64,000 nucleotides of DNA from Lucinisca nassula (taxonomy: Eukaryota; Mollusca; Bivalvia; Lucinida; Lucinidae): positions 12,226,538 through 12,290,537 of the forward strand of contig OY757017.1 in NCBI GenBank assembly GCA_963580285.1, in the 5' to 3' direction. Every line of letters starts with the position of its first letter. Positions within the stretch are counted from its first letter, which is position 1. Shown in pieces: positions 55,034 to 64,000 of the stretch. A model generated the notes under the pieces. The model saw nothing but the letters and a program-made list of their open reading frames with translations, ran no database searches and was not told the DNA's origin. The translations under genes and the position numbers were made by a program.

Positions 55034-55304
55034 TGTCATGCAGATTGTGAATTGAACAAATACATTATATTCAGTAATCTGGTGGTTGAAAGTCAGAGTG
55101 GGTGTGGCAAAATTTATGTATTCAGCAGGATAAGGGTTGAATTTTTTCATATTCACTGGCACCCTCACCCCACTTAGGGAATAGCATTTACGGATGCATA
55201 ATTTCTTAATACTCTGGTATTTTCTGAAAAAAGAATGTGAGTAGCTATTCAGCAAAATATTAATACAGTTAACTCTCCTTATCCCAAACATAGAGGATCT
55301 TACA

Positions 55305-55660
55305 TGAGTGTTCATGTATTATTGAATTTATTAAACGAGTTGAGGAAAAGGGATAAAATGCGAGGCTTTGCCGAGCATTTTATCCCTTTTCCTCGACGAG
55401 TTTAATAAATTCAATAATACATGAGCACGAATGCAAGATTCTATTTATCATATGACATTTAAAGCGCATTTTATTCACGATTTTTTACAAAAATGTCGAT
55501 ATTCCGCCGTTAGTAAACGCGACGTCGTTAAGGACGTCGTACATGTAACGTTACGGGACGTATCTAGCTAATTTGCATATTTAATCCACTAGTGGATTAT
55601 CGAAAATATTACATGGCGTTATTACACTCTCAGACGCGATGTCATATGATAAATTGATAT
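55305..55660. mobile_element. Fold-back MITE, AGAGGATCTTACA family, copy 4
   Basis: Outer end AGAGGATCTTACATGAGTGT; large near-perfect palindrome (TGTATTATTGAATTTATTAA, GGGATAAAATGC and their complements); CACGAATGCAAGATTCTATT; tail with GACGTCGTTAAGGACGTCGT and CATATGA at about 55650. Best preserved copy of this variant. Confidence 0.7.
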
Positions 55661-56010
55661 CTGAAACTCCTGCTTAAGTCAAACTAAAATCCTTTAAACT
55701 TAAACTACTGTTATCTCAAACAAAATTTCCAGTCCCTTTGATATTGAGAAAATGAGAGCTGACTGTATATCTGCCATATTTAGTGATCAAAGTGTTAACG
55801 ATAGGTTTAATAGCTAAAGACGTCTTCAGTTTTGAAGAACTGGCCACTGGTTGTTTGGAAGAATATTTGAACACATGGAGTTGTTCAGGAAACTGTTTTG
55901 TAAGTATTCACAATTACCACTAGCAATATTGTTTTAGCATTTTAGTTAATATAATAGTACTGGGTATGTTGGGGATGTTTTGTTTCAGAACATATATCTG
56001 AATTTTATAG

Positions 56011-56099
56011 AGTCCAGAAGTTTGTACAGAGATTCTCCATGTTATACAGAAAAACTCGGTGATAGAATCATTACAGCTCAGCAATACGGGAATAACCAA
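56011..56099 (+). CDS. CARMIL: CARMIL exon (LRR domain)
   Basis: 89 nt exon with acceptor GAATTTTATAG and donor GTAAGT. It encodes SPEVCTEILHVIQKNSVIES followed by LQLSNTGITK (last codon split). The family pattern is S.[DE]VCE.ILRV...S..[LI]E.L.L.N.G[LI]...D. Phase 0 in, phase 2 out. An overlapping longer frame that starts at 55989 would break the join, so the acceptor at 56010 is preferred. Confidence 0.92.
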
Positions 56100-56235
56100 G
56101 TAAGTGCTTTGGTTTTGATGGACTGTACATCAATTTTAAGGCAGTGCTCTAGATAAGCTTTTGGTACAATGAGTATTTTACTCCCTGCTTTTATGTTCAA
56201 TGCTTAAATGCCCATTTTTAATGCTTATCTGTTAA

Positions 56236-56302
56236 AGAAAGATTGGCATTTCATGTGAATTGTCTGCTAAGCAGACAATTCACATGAAATGCCAATCTTT
56301 CT
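56236..56302. repeat. Near-perfect palindrome (fold-back)
   Basis: AAAGATTGGCATTTCATGTG, AATTGTCTGCT, then AGCAGACAATT and CACATGAAATGCCAATCTTT with almost no loop. Shares the AATTGTCT/AGACAATT core with 8484-8575. Confidence 0.8.
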
Positions 56303-56865
56303 TTTCTCTGAAAAACACCGAATGCATGCATAAATTTGCCATCTGTGCAGTGTTAACATCATTCTGATCTAATATACTGCTACTGCTTACAAAAGAATGA
56401 ATGTGAAGGTAATTGCTTTATGCTAAAAGATGTAAAGTTTGCTGAATTTTTTACCCCCTAAATTTGATTTCAATGCTGAAATCCAAAATTTCATTGAGTA
56501 TTTTACCCCTCAAATTAAATTTCAATGCTGATTTTCAAAAATTCAATGCTGAAATACCCTTTACTCCCTCTTATCTAGAGCTGTGTTTAAGGTCACAGTC
56601 TAAAAAAAAAAACATCAAATTTGGGCTGAAATAGCTTTCCTGCACCCAATCTCAAACAAAGTCCTGAATTATGGTAAAACTGGGTACATCATCATCGCAA
56701 CCTACCAATGACTTGATTAGATTTTTGTGACCTTGATCCCATTATTAATGTCCATCACGTGAACAAGTCCGTGAAATGAACACCCCCTTACACCCCACTT
56801 TGCATAGAGAAAACTGGGGTTTAAGTGGGTAAACGTTATCTTATTTTTACTCCAAGACATAGGCT

Positions 56866-56930
56866 GTGGGTACTCATTAGAACCGCCTCAATGAGGCGGT
56901 TCTAACGAGCACCCATGACCTATGTTTGCA
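56866..56930. repeat. Palindrome, GAACCGCCTC family
   Basis: ACTCATTAGAACCGCCTCAA pairs with TGAGGCGGTTCTAACGAG. Relatives at 14085, 39640, 48180 and 58366. Confidence 0.7.
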
Positions 56931-57179
56931 GTATAAATAAGAAAAATATCATTGATTTTCATCCGAAAAGTAGGCATTTTGGAGATGTGAAAAAAATGCA
57001 CTATGTCGCACGGGTGTGTTATCGTAATGCACACTATTTTGGATCATATTTATGGTGTCGGGACATAGTTTTCTTCTGAAAACACATCTAGTTACATCTC
57101 AGTGATACAGAAATGATGGTTTGCTATTGATGGATACTCTGACTGGACCCTCAGCTGATCATAGAGTTACATAGTGTTT

Positions 57180-57492
57180 TAGCCAGCCTGGGTAGCTCAG
57201 TTAGATGCGCGTCTGACTGGTGATCAGGAGGACGCGGGTTCAATACCTGCTTGGGTCAGCAACATTCTTTCGTGGAGATTGATCATGAAATCTTTTCTAC
57301 GATCATTCTCTCCCGTCCCCTGATTTAAGAAGGGCAGTTGTCAGTTTCTGGCGAAAGAATGTGCACTGTACTGGTTAAACGCTTACGTATAAGCCTGCCC
57401 AGGAAAAGTGTGTATAGGTAAACTGATGGGCTAAAAAATGACCTAAAATAGTTAACTCCAATAAACTCCAATACAAGCAAACAAACAAACAA
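57180..57492 (+). mobile_element. SINE-A copy with tRNA-like head and 11 bp target duplication
   Basis: Flanked by ACATAGTGTTT (57169-57179 and 57493-57503). Head: CCTGGGTAGCTCAGTTAGAT (A box), anticodon arm TCTGA-CTGGTGA-TCAGG (anticodon GGT), T arm GCGGG-TTCAATA-CCTGC (B box). The acceptor stem does not pair, so it is a SINE and not a tRNA gene. Body TTCTTTCGTGGAGATTGATC, tail CAAACAAACAAAC. Other copies at 22832 and 58970. Confidence 0.9.
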
Positions 57493-57654
57493 ACATAGTG
57501 TTTGGATGATCAAAGAAACTGTTCTCATGATACATTCAGTTTTCTTTTGAAAACCACGATTAATTATTATGAATTTCTTTGCCTTAAAGGAGGCAAACCA
57601 CTGAAGGTTCCATGTTTAAGTGAGTTGAGCATTCACCCTTAAGCTGCCAAGAGT

Positions 57655-57760
57655 GAGTGTTTGAGTTTTACGTCCCACCAACAGCTAAGGTCATATGGAG
57701 ACGGGACCTCGGTTTAAAGACTGGAGAAGCCCGGGATCGATCCTGCGATCAAAGCTGCCA
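57655..57760 (-). mobile_element. SINE-C fragment
   Basis: AGTTTTACGTCCCACCAACA, AGCTAAGGTCATATGGAGAC and GAAGCCCGGGATCGATCCTG are the reverse complement of the 39337 SINE from its B box to its tail. The start of the tRNA-like head is missing. Confidence 0.68.
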
Positions 57761-57844
57761 AGAAAAAAAACAACTTCATTTTAAATTGTTGTCTGTTTTT
57801 GTTGTCTGCAGCATATTCTCACAAACTTTTCAAACATATTTTTG

Positions 57845-57975
57845 CATACAGGCAAACAGTGTGATTCCTGATCAGACTGCTGCTAATCTGGGTCCACACT
57901 GTTTACGGGCAAACAGTGTGGACCCAGATCAGACTGCTCCAGGAGCAGTCTGATCTGGGTCCACACTGTTTGTCA
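57845..57975. repeat. Double palindrome, CAGTGTGGACCCAGATCAG family
   Basis: Two copies in tandem: one degenerate (57848-57903) and one near-perfect (57908-57970; GGCAAACAGTGTGGACCCAG against CTGGGTCCACACTGTTTG, with CTGCTCC/GGAGCAG at the centre). Confidence 0.75.
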
Positions 57976-58081
57976 AAAATGACTTTTAAAGTAACCAGCA
58001 GACGAAAAAGCAGACAACAGTTTTTGTGATTGTCATCTTATGGATTAAATGAACAGATTTTTACGTTCTGTTGTTTTTCAG

Positions 58082-58179
58082 TGAATTTCTCCAGAAGCTC
58101 TCCACCTCCATTTTATCTATGTCCAGCACTCAGCTACAGAAGCTAGATATATCTAATAACCCAATGGTAGATGACAAAG
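58082..58179 (+). CDS. CARMIL: CARMIL exon (LRR domain)
   Basis: 98 nt exon with acceptor TTGTTTTTCAG and donor GTAATG. It encodes (N)EFLQKLSTSILSMSSTQLQK then LDISNNPMVDDK, ending one base into a Gly codon. L-x-x-L-D-[IL]-S-x-N-P is the canonical LRR consensus, and DDKG fits the inter-repeat DRG of CARMIL. Phase 2 in, phase 1 out. Confidence 0.93.
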
Positions 58180-58365
58180 GTAATGAGAACATTCATTATA
58201 ACGCCAGTACAGACGAACTTCAATGGCTCTAACACCTTTGGGACCACCAAAATCTGTTCGAGACAGGGGTAGTTCGAGCCACTGAGGGCTATTGCCAGGG
58301 GGCATAACGAGATACTTTAGGACATGCTTTGGTGTTCTGTATTGAAAAATGTATGCTGTGTGTAC

Positions 58366-58490
58366 TCATTAGAATCGCCTTGATGGTATTGAAAAATGTA
58401 TGCTGTGTGTACTCATTAGAATCGCCTCATCGAGGCAATTCTAATGAGTAAACACAGCATACATTTTTCAATACAGAACACTGAAAATAT
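58366..58490. repeat. Long palindrome with a duplicated arm
   Basis: GTTCTGTATTGAAAAATGTA...ACTCATTAGAATCGCCTC pairs with GAGGCAATTCTAATGAGT...TACATTTTTCAATACAGAAC. The stretch TATTGAAAAATGTATGCTGT through AGAATCGCCT is also directly repeated (58341-58380 and 58387-58427). Confidence 0.7.
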
Positions 58491-58499
58491 CCTAAATCT

Positions 58500-58965
58500 T
58501 ACCCTCCCTATTTCTTATGTAGAGAAATTCCCTAGGGACTCAAGAACGGGTTCGACTCAGCCATGGTAACCGAGCCATTGGTGTTCGAGCCATCGACGTT
58601 CTACTGCATTTGTTCCCTAACATTTTGCTGTTATAAAGGATTTGCCGCTATAAAGAATCCCAGTGTGGTATATCATGTAATAAAGGACTCTTTCTCCTTA
58701 ATAATAATTACTCCAAGAAGCAAGTTTTGTAGACATTTGTTAGATTCGCCTCACCAAGGCTATTTCAACAAATGTTTATAATATTTCTTTGTGTATAAAA
58801 GTATTCTTGATTGTCTCCAATTCTTCTTGTCATGAGCGAAGCCAGGTTTGTTCCATTGAAATTGCCGTTAAAACGTGATTTGTTGTTACATGGAATGTCG
58901 TAACAAAGAGGGCTGGCTGTAATTAATATTTATAATCTGTAGAGGTGATATGATAATTTGTTTGT
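58500..58965. other. CARMIL intron sequence, nothing recognised
   Basis: Contains a weak fold-back (TTTGTTAGATTCGCCTCACC) and no gene signature. Confidence 0.35.
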
Positions 58966-58969
58966 TTTG

Positions 58970-59160
58970 GAGTTTAACAGCCCAGTCAGCACTAAGTCAT
59001 ATCGAGCCGTACAGTTTACCCATCCACACTTTTTCTGGGGAGGCTTATACGTAATTGGTTAACATTCTTTTGCCAGAAACTGACAACTGCCTTTCTTGAA
59101 TCAGTAGAATGGAGAGAAAGACCATACAAAATATTTCATGATCCATCTCCACCAAAGACA
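58970..59160 (-). mobile_element. SINE-A copy, 5' truncated
   Basis: Reverse complement of the 57180 family: TTTGGAGTTTAACAGCCCAG, AGGCTTATACGTAATTGGTT, TTTTGCCAGAAACTGACAAC, ATTTCATGATCCATCTCCAC. The tRNA-like head is missing. Confidence 0.75.
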
Positions 59161-59164
59161 TAGA

Positions 59165-59717
59165 AATTTTTAACTTTAAAGTATGATAAGAGCTCATATT
59201 TTCCAAACCATATTATGGATTTTCTTCATATTTGGTATGATGATAGTTACAGGTCCTCAGTTTTATTCAGCCATACCACCACCCCTGATGTCAAGGTAAA
59301 GGTCACAGGCTTGGAAATTTTTTAAGATTTTTAGAGCTCATATTTTCCAAACCATATAATGGATTTGCTTCATATTTGGAATGGTGATAGAAACAGGTCA
59401 AAAATTTCATTCAGCCATTACCCTGCCCTTGAACAGGACCTCAAGGTCAAGGTCACAGACTTAGAAATTTTTAATGTTTAAGTTTAAAGAGCTCATATTT
59501 TCCAAACCATTTGATGGAAAGGATTCATATGTGGTATGATGATAGTTATTTTTTTCAAAGGCTGAATCAGTGATACCCCCTCCTATGCCATGACCCCCAA
59601 GGACACTATTCCAGGTGAGTTATGCTGTCCAATGACAACTGTTATTGCAACATGATTTTTTGGGGTTGAGGTAGGCCCCTGGGCGGGAGCATCTGTGTCC
59701 TATTGACACATTTCTAG
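59165..59717 (+). mobile_element. Helitron-like element, HLE-2-like 3' part
   Basis: Three units of about 150 bp (AGAGCTCATATTTTCCAAAC, GATGATAGTTACAGGTC) and a 3' end GGGCGGGAGCATCTGTGTCC, hairpin GTC-ctatt-GAC, ACATTTCTAG before TTT. No 5' end was found; SINE-A lies where it would be. Confidence 0.6.
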
Positions 59718-59937
59718 TTTAATGAAAAATATAAGCGTATTTGCCAGATCAAAGTTATAATGATACATTAACAAACAAATAAGTGGACATTGATGTTGTC
59801 TTTGAAATGGTACCTTGCCTATACAGACAACTGTTTTGCACTTTTCAACAATGTTTTTTTCGGGGAATGGGAACACTTGGCACATTTTTCTGCCATTTTT
59901 CAAAGGGAGACAACTTTCTGGACTTCCTGCTTGCTTA

Positions 59938-60721
59938 TATAGGCGATATAGGCGCCTGGTTTTTCGTCCGTTCGTTCGTCCGTCCGTCCATTTGTCAAGG
60001 CGTGAACATTTGCGACCACCCTAGCGTTCACCCTAATGGTCAAGTTTATTTCTCAAGAACTATAAGAACTTCATTAATGATACTTGGTACAAACTTATGT
60101 CTGGGGATGGCAACTTACATGCAAGCATCCATATTTGATCTTGACCTACATTTCATGGTTCACTGACTTTGTAAAATATTGCGACCACCCTAGCATTTAC
60201 CCTAATGGTCAAGTTTAATTCTCAAGAACTATAAGAGCTTCATTAATGATACTTGGTACAAACTTGTGTCTGGGGATGGCAACTTACACGCAAGCAACCA
60301 TATTAGACCTTGACCTACATTTCTTGGTTCACTGACTTTGTAAAATATTGCGACCACCCTAGCATTCACCCTAATGGTCAAGTTTATTTCTCAAGAACTA
60401 TAAGAGCTTCATTAATGAAATTTGGTACAGACTTGAATCTGGGGATGGCAACTTAAATGCAAGACTCCATATTTGACCTTAACCTAAATTTCATGGTTCA
60501 CTGACTTTGTAAAATGTTGCGACCACCCTAGCGTTCACCCTATTGGTTAAGTTCATTTCTCAAGAATTATAAGAGCTTCATTAATGATACTCAGTACAAG
60601 CTTGCATTTAAGAATGAAAACTTTTATGCAAGCATCTATGTTTGACCTTGACTACCTACATATCATGGTTGAGTGATTTTGCACCCCCACAGGCGCGACA
60701 TAGCCTTCGGCGGAATTCTTG
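59938..60721 (+). mobile_element. Helitron-like element, HLE-9b, 5' rearranged
   Basis: ATAGGCGCCTGGTTTTTCGT, CCGTCCGTCC run, four units as in HLE-9a, 3' CACAGGCGCGACATAGCCTT, CGGCGGAATTCTTG. The first about 15 bases differ from HLE-9a (TATATAGGCGATA), so the 5' subterminal repeat is damaged. Confidence 0.72.
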
Positions 60722-60896
60722 TCTATAAACTATATCCCATGGAAAAAGGGGTTTTAAAGGAAAGAATTTGCTCCTTTTAGAGTTGACCCCTGTTGACATG
60801 GGAGACAAAAATACTTCTGAAGGAGTTGCCTCCCCTTAAGGATTTTGTCGTGCATTTATCTCTCTTACATAATCAGACAAATATTCTTTTCTCTAG

Positions 60897-61090
60897 GTAT
60901 CATTCACCTGGTAGGATCTTTGAGCAGCCTAGGAAAGGGAATGACATACTTTGACATGTCAAAGACTCGTCTCTCAACTAAAGGTATCCGGGCTATAGCG
61001 GAGACAATGTCTAAGAATTCTCTAGTGTTCAGCAGTTTGCAGACCTTTAAACTGGCGGAGCTTTCATCTGGCAAAGCAGAAGACATACAG
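60897..61090 (+). CDS. CARMIL: CARMIL exon (LRR domain)
   Basis: 194 nt exon with acceptor TTCTTTTCTCTAG and donor GTATGT. It encodes (G)IIHLVGSLSSLGKGMTYFDM then SKTRLSTKGIRAIAETMSKN and LQTFKLAELSSGKAEDIQ. L-x-x-L-x-x-G-[LM]-x-[YH]-[FL]-[ND]-[LM]-S-K-T-x-L-[ST]-x-K-G is a CARMIL LRR. Phase 1 in, phase 0 out. It is the last exon in the window; more than 2.9 kb of intron with a SINE and a LINE follow. Confidence 0.93.
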
Positions 61091-61156
61091 GTATGTGAAC
61101 TATTTACACCTTGCTTTATGACAAAGGAATCAAAGCTGAAATAAAATCCCTGTCTA

Positions 61157-61523
61157 AAGTGTTTGTTTATTTGTTTGATTTGAAGTTTGACATCCCTGTC
61201 AACACTATTTAAGTCCATTTGGAGATGTTGCTTCCAATTTTGTGTGACTTACCAGACATTGAGATGAAATGACATTACAGTTCCTGCCAACCAATGAAAC
61301 CAATAGGGTCTATATGCATGGACAGGCTGACTTGCACCACTTTGCCTGGGCAGACGGTTTACCAGTACTCCTATGTGGTCAGTTTCAGCTCTGCGCGGAA
61401 GCATCATGCAGCCCAATCTATTTCTCCAAGCCCTGATGGACAGGGGGCAACCTGTCTGCATAGGGATTCAGACCTAGGCCACTGTGGTGAAAATCCAATA
61501 CTCTAACCACTAAGTCCTATATA
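61157..61523 (-). mobile_element. SINE-B copy with tRNA-derived head
   Basis: Longest copy of the family. On the - strand it starts TAGTGGTTAGAGTATTGGAT (A box region) and GGTCTGAATCCCTATGC (B box region), then TCAGGGCTTGGAGAAATAGA and the usual body to the tail (AAATCAAACAAATAAACAAA). It shows that SINE-B, like SINE-A and SINE-C, is tRNA-derived. Confidence 0.8.
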
Positions 61524-61619
61524 ACACACATCCACCATGCTGGCCATGCTTACTGCTATTGATTGTTGCTAACCTTGATCAATTGAAGGCATATGAGCTG
61601 AGGCACAGCATTTCCTACA

Positions 61620-64000
61620 ATTTACATGTGTACCCTATCTATCTATCTATATATCCTGCAGCACCCTCTCGCGAGGATTATGTGCAGCTGCGCGCGTCAG
61701 AAAAAGAAAAGTGTGATAGAAGAAAAAGTATTAGATTTTAGGAGAATTGAAAGTAAAAACAGTGTTAGTAAAGTAGAGATTAAAAGCAGATAAAAACAAT
61801 GTTTCACGGTTCATGGCATTGGGTGATGGAGGGTGCATATGGTCGATCTGAAAGAATCCAGATCGGAGCACACAACAGCATGAGGAGGAAGGTGATTCCA
61901 TTGTACCACAGCCAAGGGGAAGAAACTGTATTTATAGTAACTGGCAGTAGTAGGGATTTGAATATAGTGCATAGTATGCATGTTTTTAGTAGTTCTGATT
62001 GGATGTCGGATGTATGTAGGGAGCGGAATCTCGACAAGACTATATACTATCTTGTAGAACAATAGGAGGCGAGCATCTGCCCGCCTCTGTTCCAATGATC
62101 TCCATTCCAGGGTATTTAGCATCTGGGTCACACTACTATATGAAGAGTAGTCATGTTTGACCCATCTAGCTGCTCTTCTTTGGACTTGCTCAACCTTGCT
62201 TATATTTGACTGGGTATATGGGCTCCACACAGGGGAGGCATACTCAAGCTGGGGCCTAACAAGGGTATTATAAGCTGTTTCACGTATGCCTTGATGTTTG
62301 GTGCGTATGTTCCTACGTATGAAGCCCAGGGTCCGATTTGCTTTGGTGGTCACGTTATGAATGTGGGTGTTCCAAGTTAAATCACGGCTAAACTCAAGGC
62401 CCAGGTACTTGGCATGATCAGCCTCCTGGAGGACTTCACCGTGGAGAATGTAATTGTGTCTAATGGGTTCTTTAGAACGGGAAATGTGTAGGACCTGGCA
62501 TTTACCCGGGTTAAATTCCATTTCCCAGTTCTTTTCCCAAGTTTCAAGTTTTTGGAGGTCCCTTTGCAATAAGGTACAGTCAGCATCACTGCAGACAGCC
62601 AAATATATTGCCGTGTCATCTGCAAAAAGTCTGACCTGTGAGTGGATCTGCTCTGGTAGGTCATTGATGTATAAAAGAAACAGGATCGGTCCCAGTACTG
62701 ATCCTTGGGGAACCCCAGATGTGACCGGAATTTGGGATGAGGTTTCCCCCTCTAGGGCTACACGTTGAGTACGGCCAAAAAGGAAAGCTTTGATCCAGTT
62801 TAGGGTGTTTGAGGTTATGCCATGTTGGTGCAGTTTGTGGAGTAATTTAATATGGCTAACCTTATCGAATGCTTTACTAAAATCCAGGAGTATCAGGTCA
62901 GTCTGGTGACCTGCTGATAGATTTCGTGCAAGCTCATCAACAAGTTGGATGAGCTGTGTTTCGCAGGACCTCCTTTCCCTAAATCCATGTTGAAGATCAT
63001 ACAAGATGTTATGTTTGTCGAGATGCTTAGTAAGGTTGGATGCAACAATATGCTCCATTAGCTTGCAGCAAATGCAAGTTAAGGAGATAGGCCTGTAATT
63101 TGCAGGGTCACTTTTGTCACCCTTTTTGAACAGGGGAGAAACAATGGCTGTCTTCCAATCCGAGGGGATTTGACCACTGGAAAGTGATTTCTGGAAAATG
63201 ACCTGAAGCATGGGCGCTATTTGGTCTCTAAGGGATTTAAGGACTACTGGTTTAAGAGCATCTGGACCGGCGGCTTTGGTCGGGTTTAAGTTCGATAAGA
63301 GTTTAAGAATTCCTGCTGCTGATATGTTTATTGTAGGCATTTCCGGGAATTTGGGTAAATATTCTTCCGGAACAGATTCTTTATTAATGGTGCCATTTGC
63401 CAATCCATTCTTAAGAGCATTGTCAGAAAGCTGACTTAAACTCAATGGTGATAGGGGTGTGAAGGAGGACTGAAATTGTCTATTGAGAGTATTTGTCTTA
63501 TCTAAATTGGTTGTGGAATATTTGCCAGTTACAGGATCTAATAATGGACCTATACCTTGGGTGTCTTGCTTGCAATTTTTTATGAAAGAGAAGAGTTTTT
63601 TCGTGGAAAATTTGGCAGAACTAGCCTCAGAAGGTTCAGAGGCATTTTCAGGTTTATCATTTAAGCCAAGGACATCAGCCAAGTAGTTGTCATAAGCCTG
63701 TTTTATTCTTGCTTTGACTAGATGTCGCATGTTTACAAAATGCTTCCTATCTTTGGGTCGTTTGGTAGATTTTTGCTTCTGATAAAGGGAGTCTCTTTTG
63801 CGAATTAAACGTTTTATACCTTGTGTGACCTAAGGAAGACTTTTTTTGGAGCCAAATTTCTTGCAGGGGACATACTTTTGGAGGCCAGTATTGATAGAAG
63901 TTTTAAAAGAGATCCAAAGTTCTTCTACTGGCTTTGAGGAAGCATTTGCCAGGAATTCAGTCTTGACCTCCTCCATGTAGGTCTTGAATCCTTCCCAATT
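61620..64000 (-). mobile_element. CR1/Jockey-type non-LTR retrotransposon (LINE), 3' part
   Basis: The 3' end is near 61630, where a short ATAG/CTAT repeat forms the tail. The ORF2 stretch runs to the right window edge; the 5' half of the element is outside. It lies in a CARMIL intron in antisense. Position, FADD motif and C-terminal layout (RPQLEYASPVW, QRRAARWV, WNHLPP) suit the CR1/Jockey group; exact clade not resolved. Confidence 0.82.
61811..64000 (-). pseudogene. LINE ORF2 (reverse transcriptase), one in-frame stop
   Basis: Continuous homologous frame from the window edge to 61811. 639 codons follow the ATG at 63730, but the protein clearly continues upstream (FKTYMEEVKTEFLANASSKP, VPCKKFGSKKSLP). 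A TAG at 63832-63830 breaks it. RT motifs: KAAGPDALKPVVL, NYRPISLTCICCKLME, DLILLDFSKAFDKV, SGVPQGSVLGPILFL, RLFADDTAIYL. The RT domain and C-terminal part are otherwise intact. A reader wanting the full gene should extend past the window; the endonuclease domain is not included here. Confidence 0.85.

Noticed and set aside
55830..55915. Possible extra CARMIL exon (TCTTCAG ... GTAAGT)
   Set aside because: Splice-like ends exist, but the flanking exons 53560 and 56011 already join in phase with family sequence, and this segment does not encode an LRR.
55989..56010. Earlier acceptor (TGTTTCAG) for the 56011 exon
   Set aside because: Using it gives a stop or breaks the conserved SPEVCTEIL start; the TTTTATAG acceptor at 56010 keeps the frame.
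57186..57262. A functional tRNA gene (anticodon GGT)
   Set aside because: The D, anticodon and T arms fold, but the acceptor stem does not pair, and the sequence is the head of a 313 bp SINE with target duplication and CAAAC tail.

Overview
This is a eukaryotic, intron-rich and repeat-saturated window that most resembles a bivalve mollusc genome (inference from the repeat families: tRNA-derived SINEs with CAAACAAAC tails, Helitron-like elements with GTCCGTCCG runs, Ngaro retrotransposons). The only host gene I can identify is a CARMIL-family gene (capping-protein, Arp2/3 and myosin-I linker, LRRC16 group) on the + strand. Eight small coding exons (11705-11764, 14403-14530, 23400-23568, 49477-49550, 53485-53560, 56011-56099, 58082-58179, 60897-61090) join in frame into 296 codons running from the end of the PH-like domain into the leucine-rich repeats. 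None of them is visible as a long ORF. The first coding exons and most of the LRR and C-terminal exons lie outside the window.

Positions 1-8380 hold a nearly complete, apparently young Ngaro-type tyrosine-recombinase retrotransposon on the - strand (Ngaro-1): Gag, RT-RNase H, tyrosine recombinase, SGNH hydrolase. Positions 14537-22226 hold a second, different and complete Ngaro element on the + strand (Ngaro-2) with the same gene order. It begins 6 nt after a CARMIL exon, directly behind the GTAAGT splice donor. Both show the diagnostic split direct repeats A1-ORFs-B1-A2-B2. In both, the SGNH hydrolase frame has no ATG before its catalytic GDS motif and starts at a TTACAG acceptor-like site in the same codon phase.

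Most other intron sequence is one structural superfamily of non-autonomous elements, interpreted here as Helitron-like (HINE/pearl type). Each has a 5' cruciform that starts with a subterminal inverted repeat, usually a GTCCGTCCG/GTCT microsatellite, an internal array of roughly 140-170 bp tandem units, the complementary subterminal repeat, then a short hairpin ending in CTAG or CTTG before a T run. At least nine sequence families are present, some nested in others. Four nested insertions can be compared with uninterrupted copies and show no target-site duplication.

The rest is three tRNA-derived SINE families (two copies with clear 11-12 bp target duplications), several palindromic fold-back (MITE-like) families, a TA-flanked 1.84 kb inverted-repeat transposon, a 37-bp minisatellite split by a SINE, a 34-bp satellite built from a fold-back arm, a decayed RT fragment, and the 3' part of a CR1/Jockey-type LINE at the right edge (- strand). 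Stretches where I recognise nothing are listed as such.
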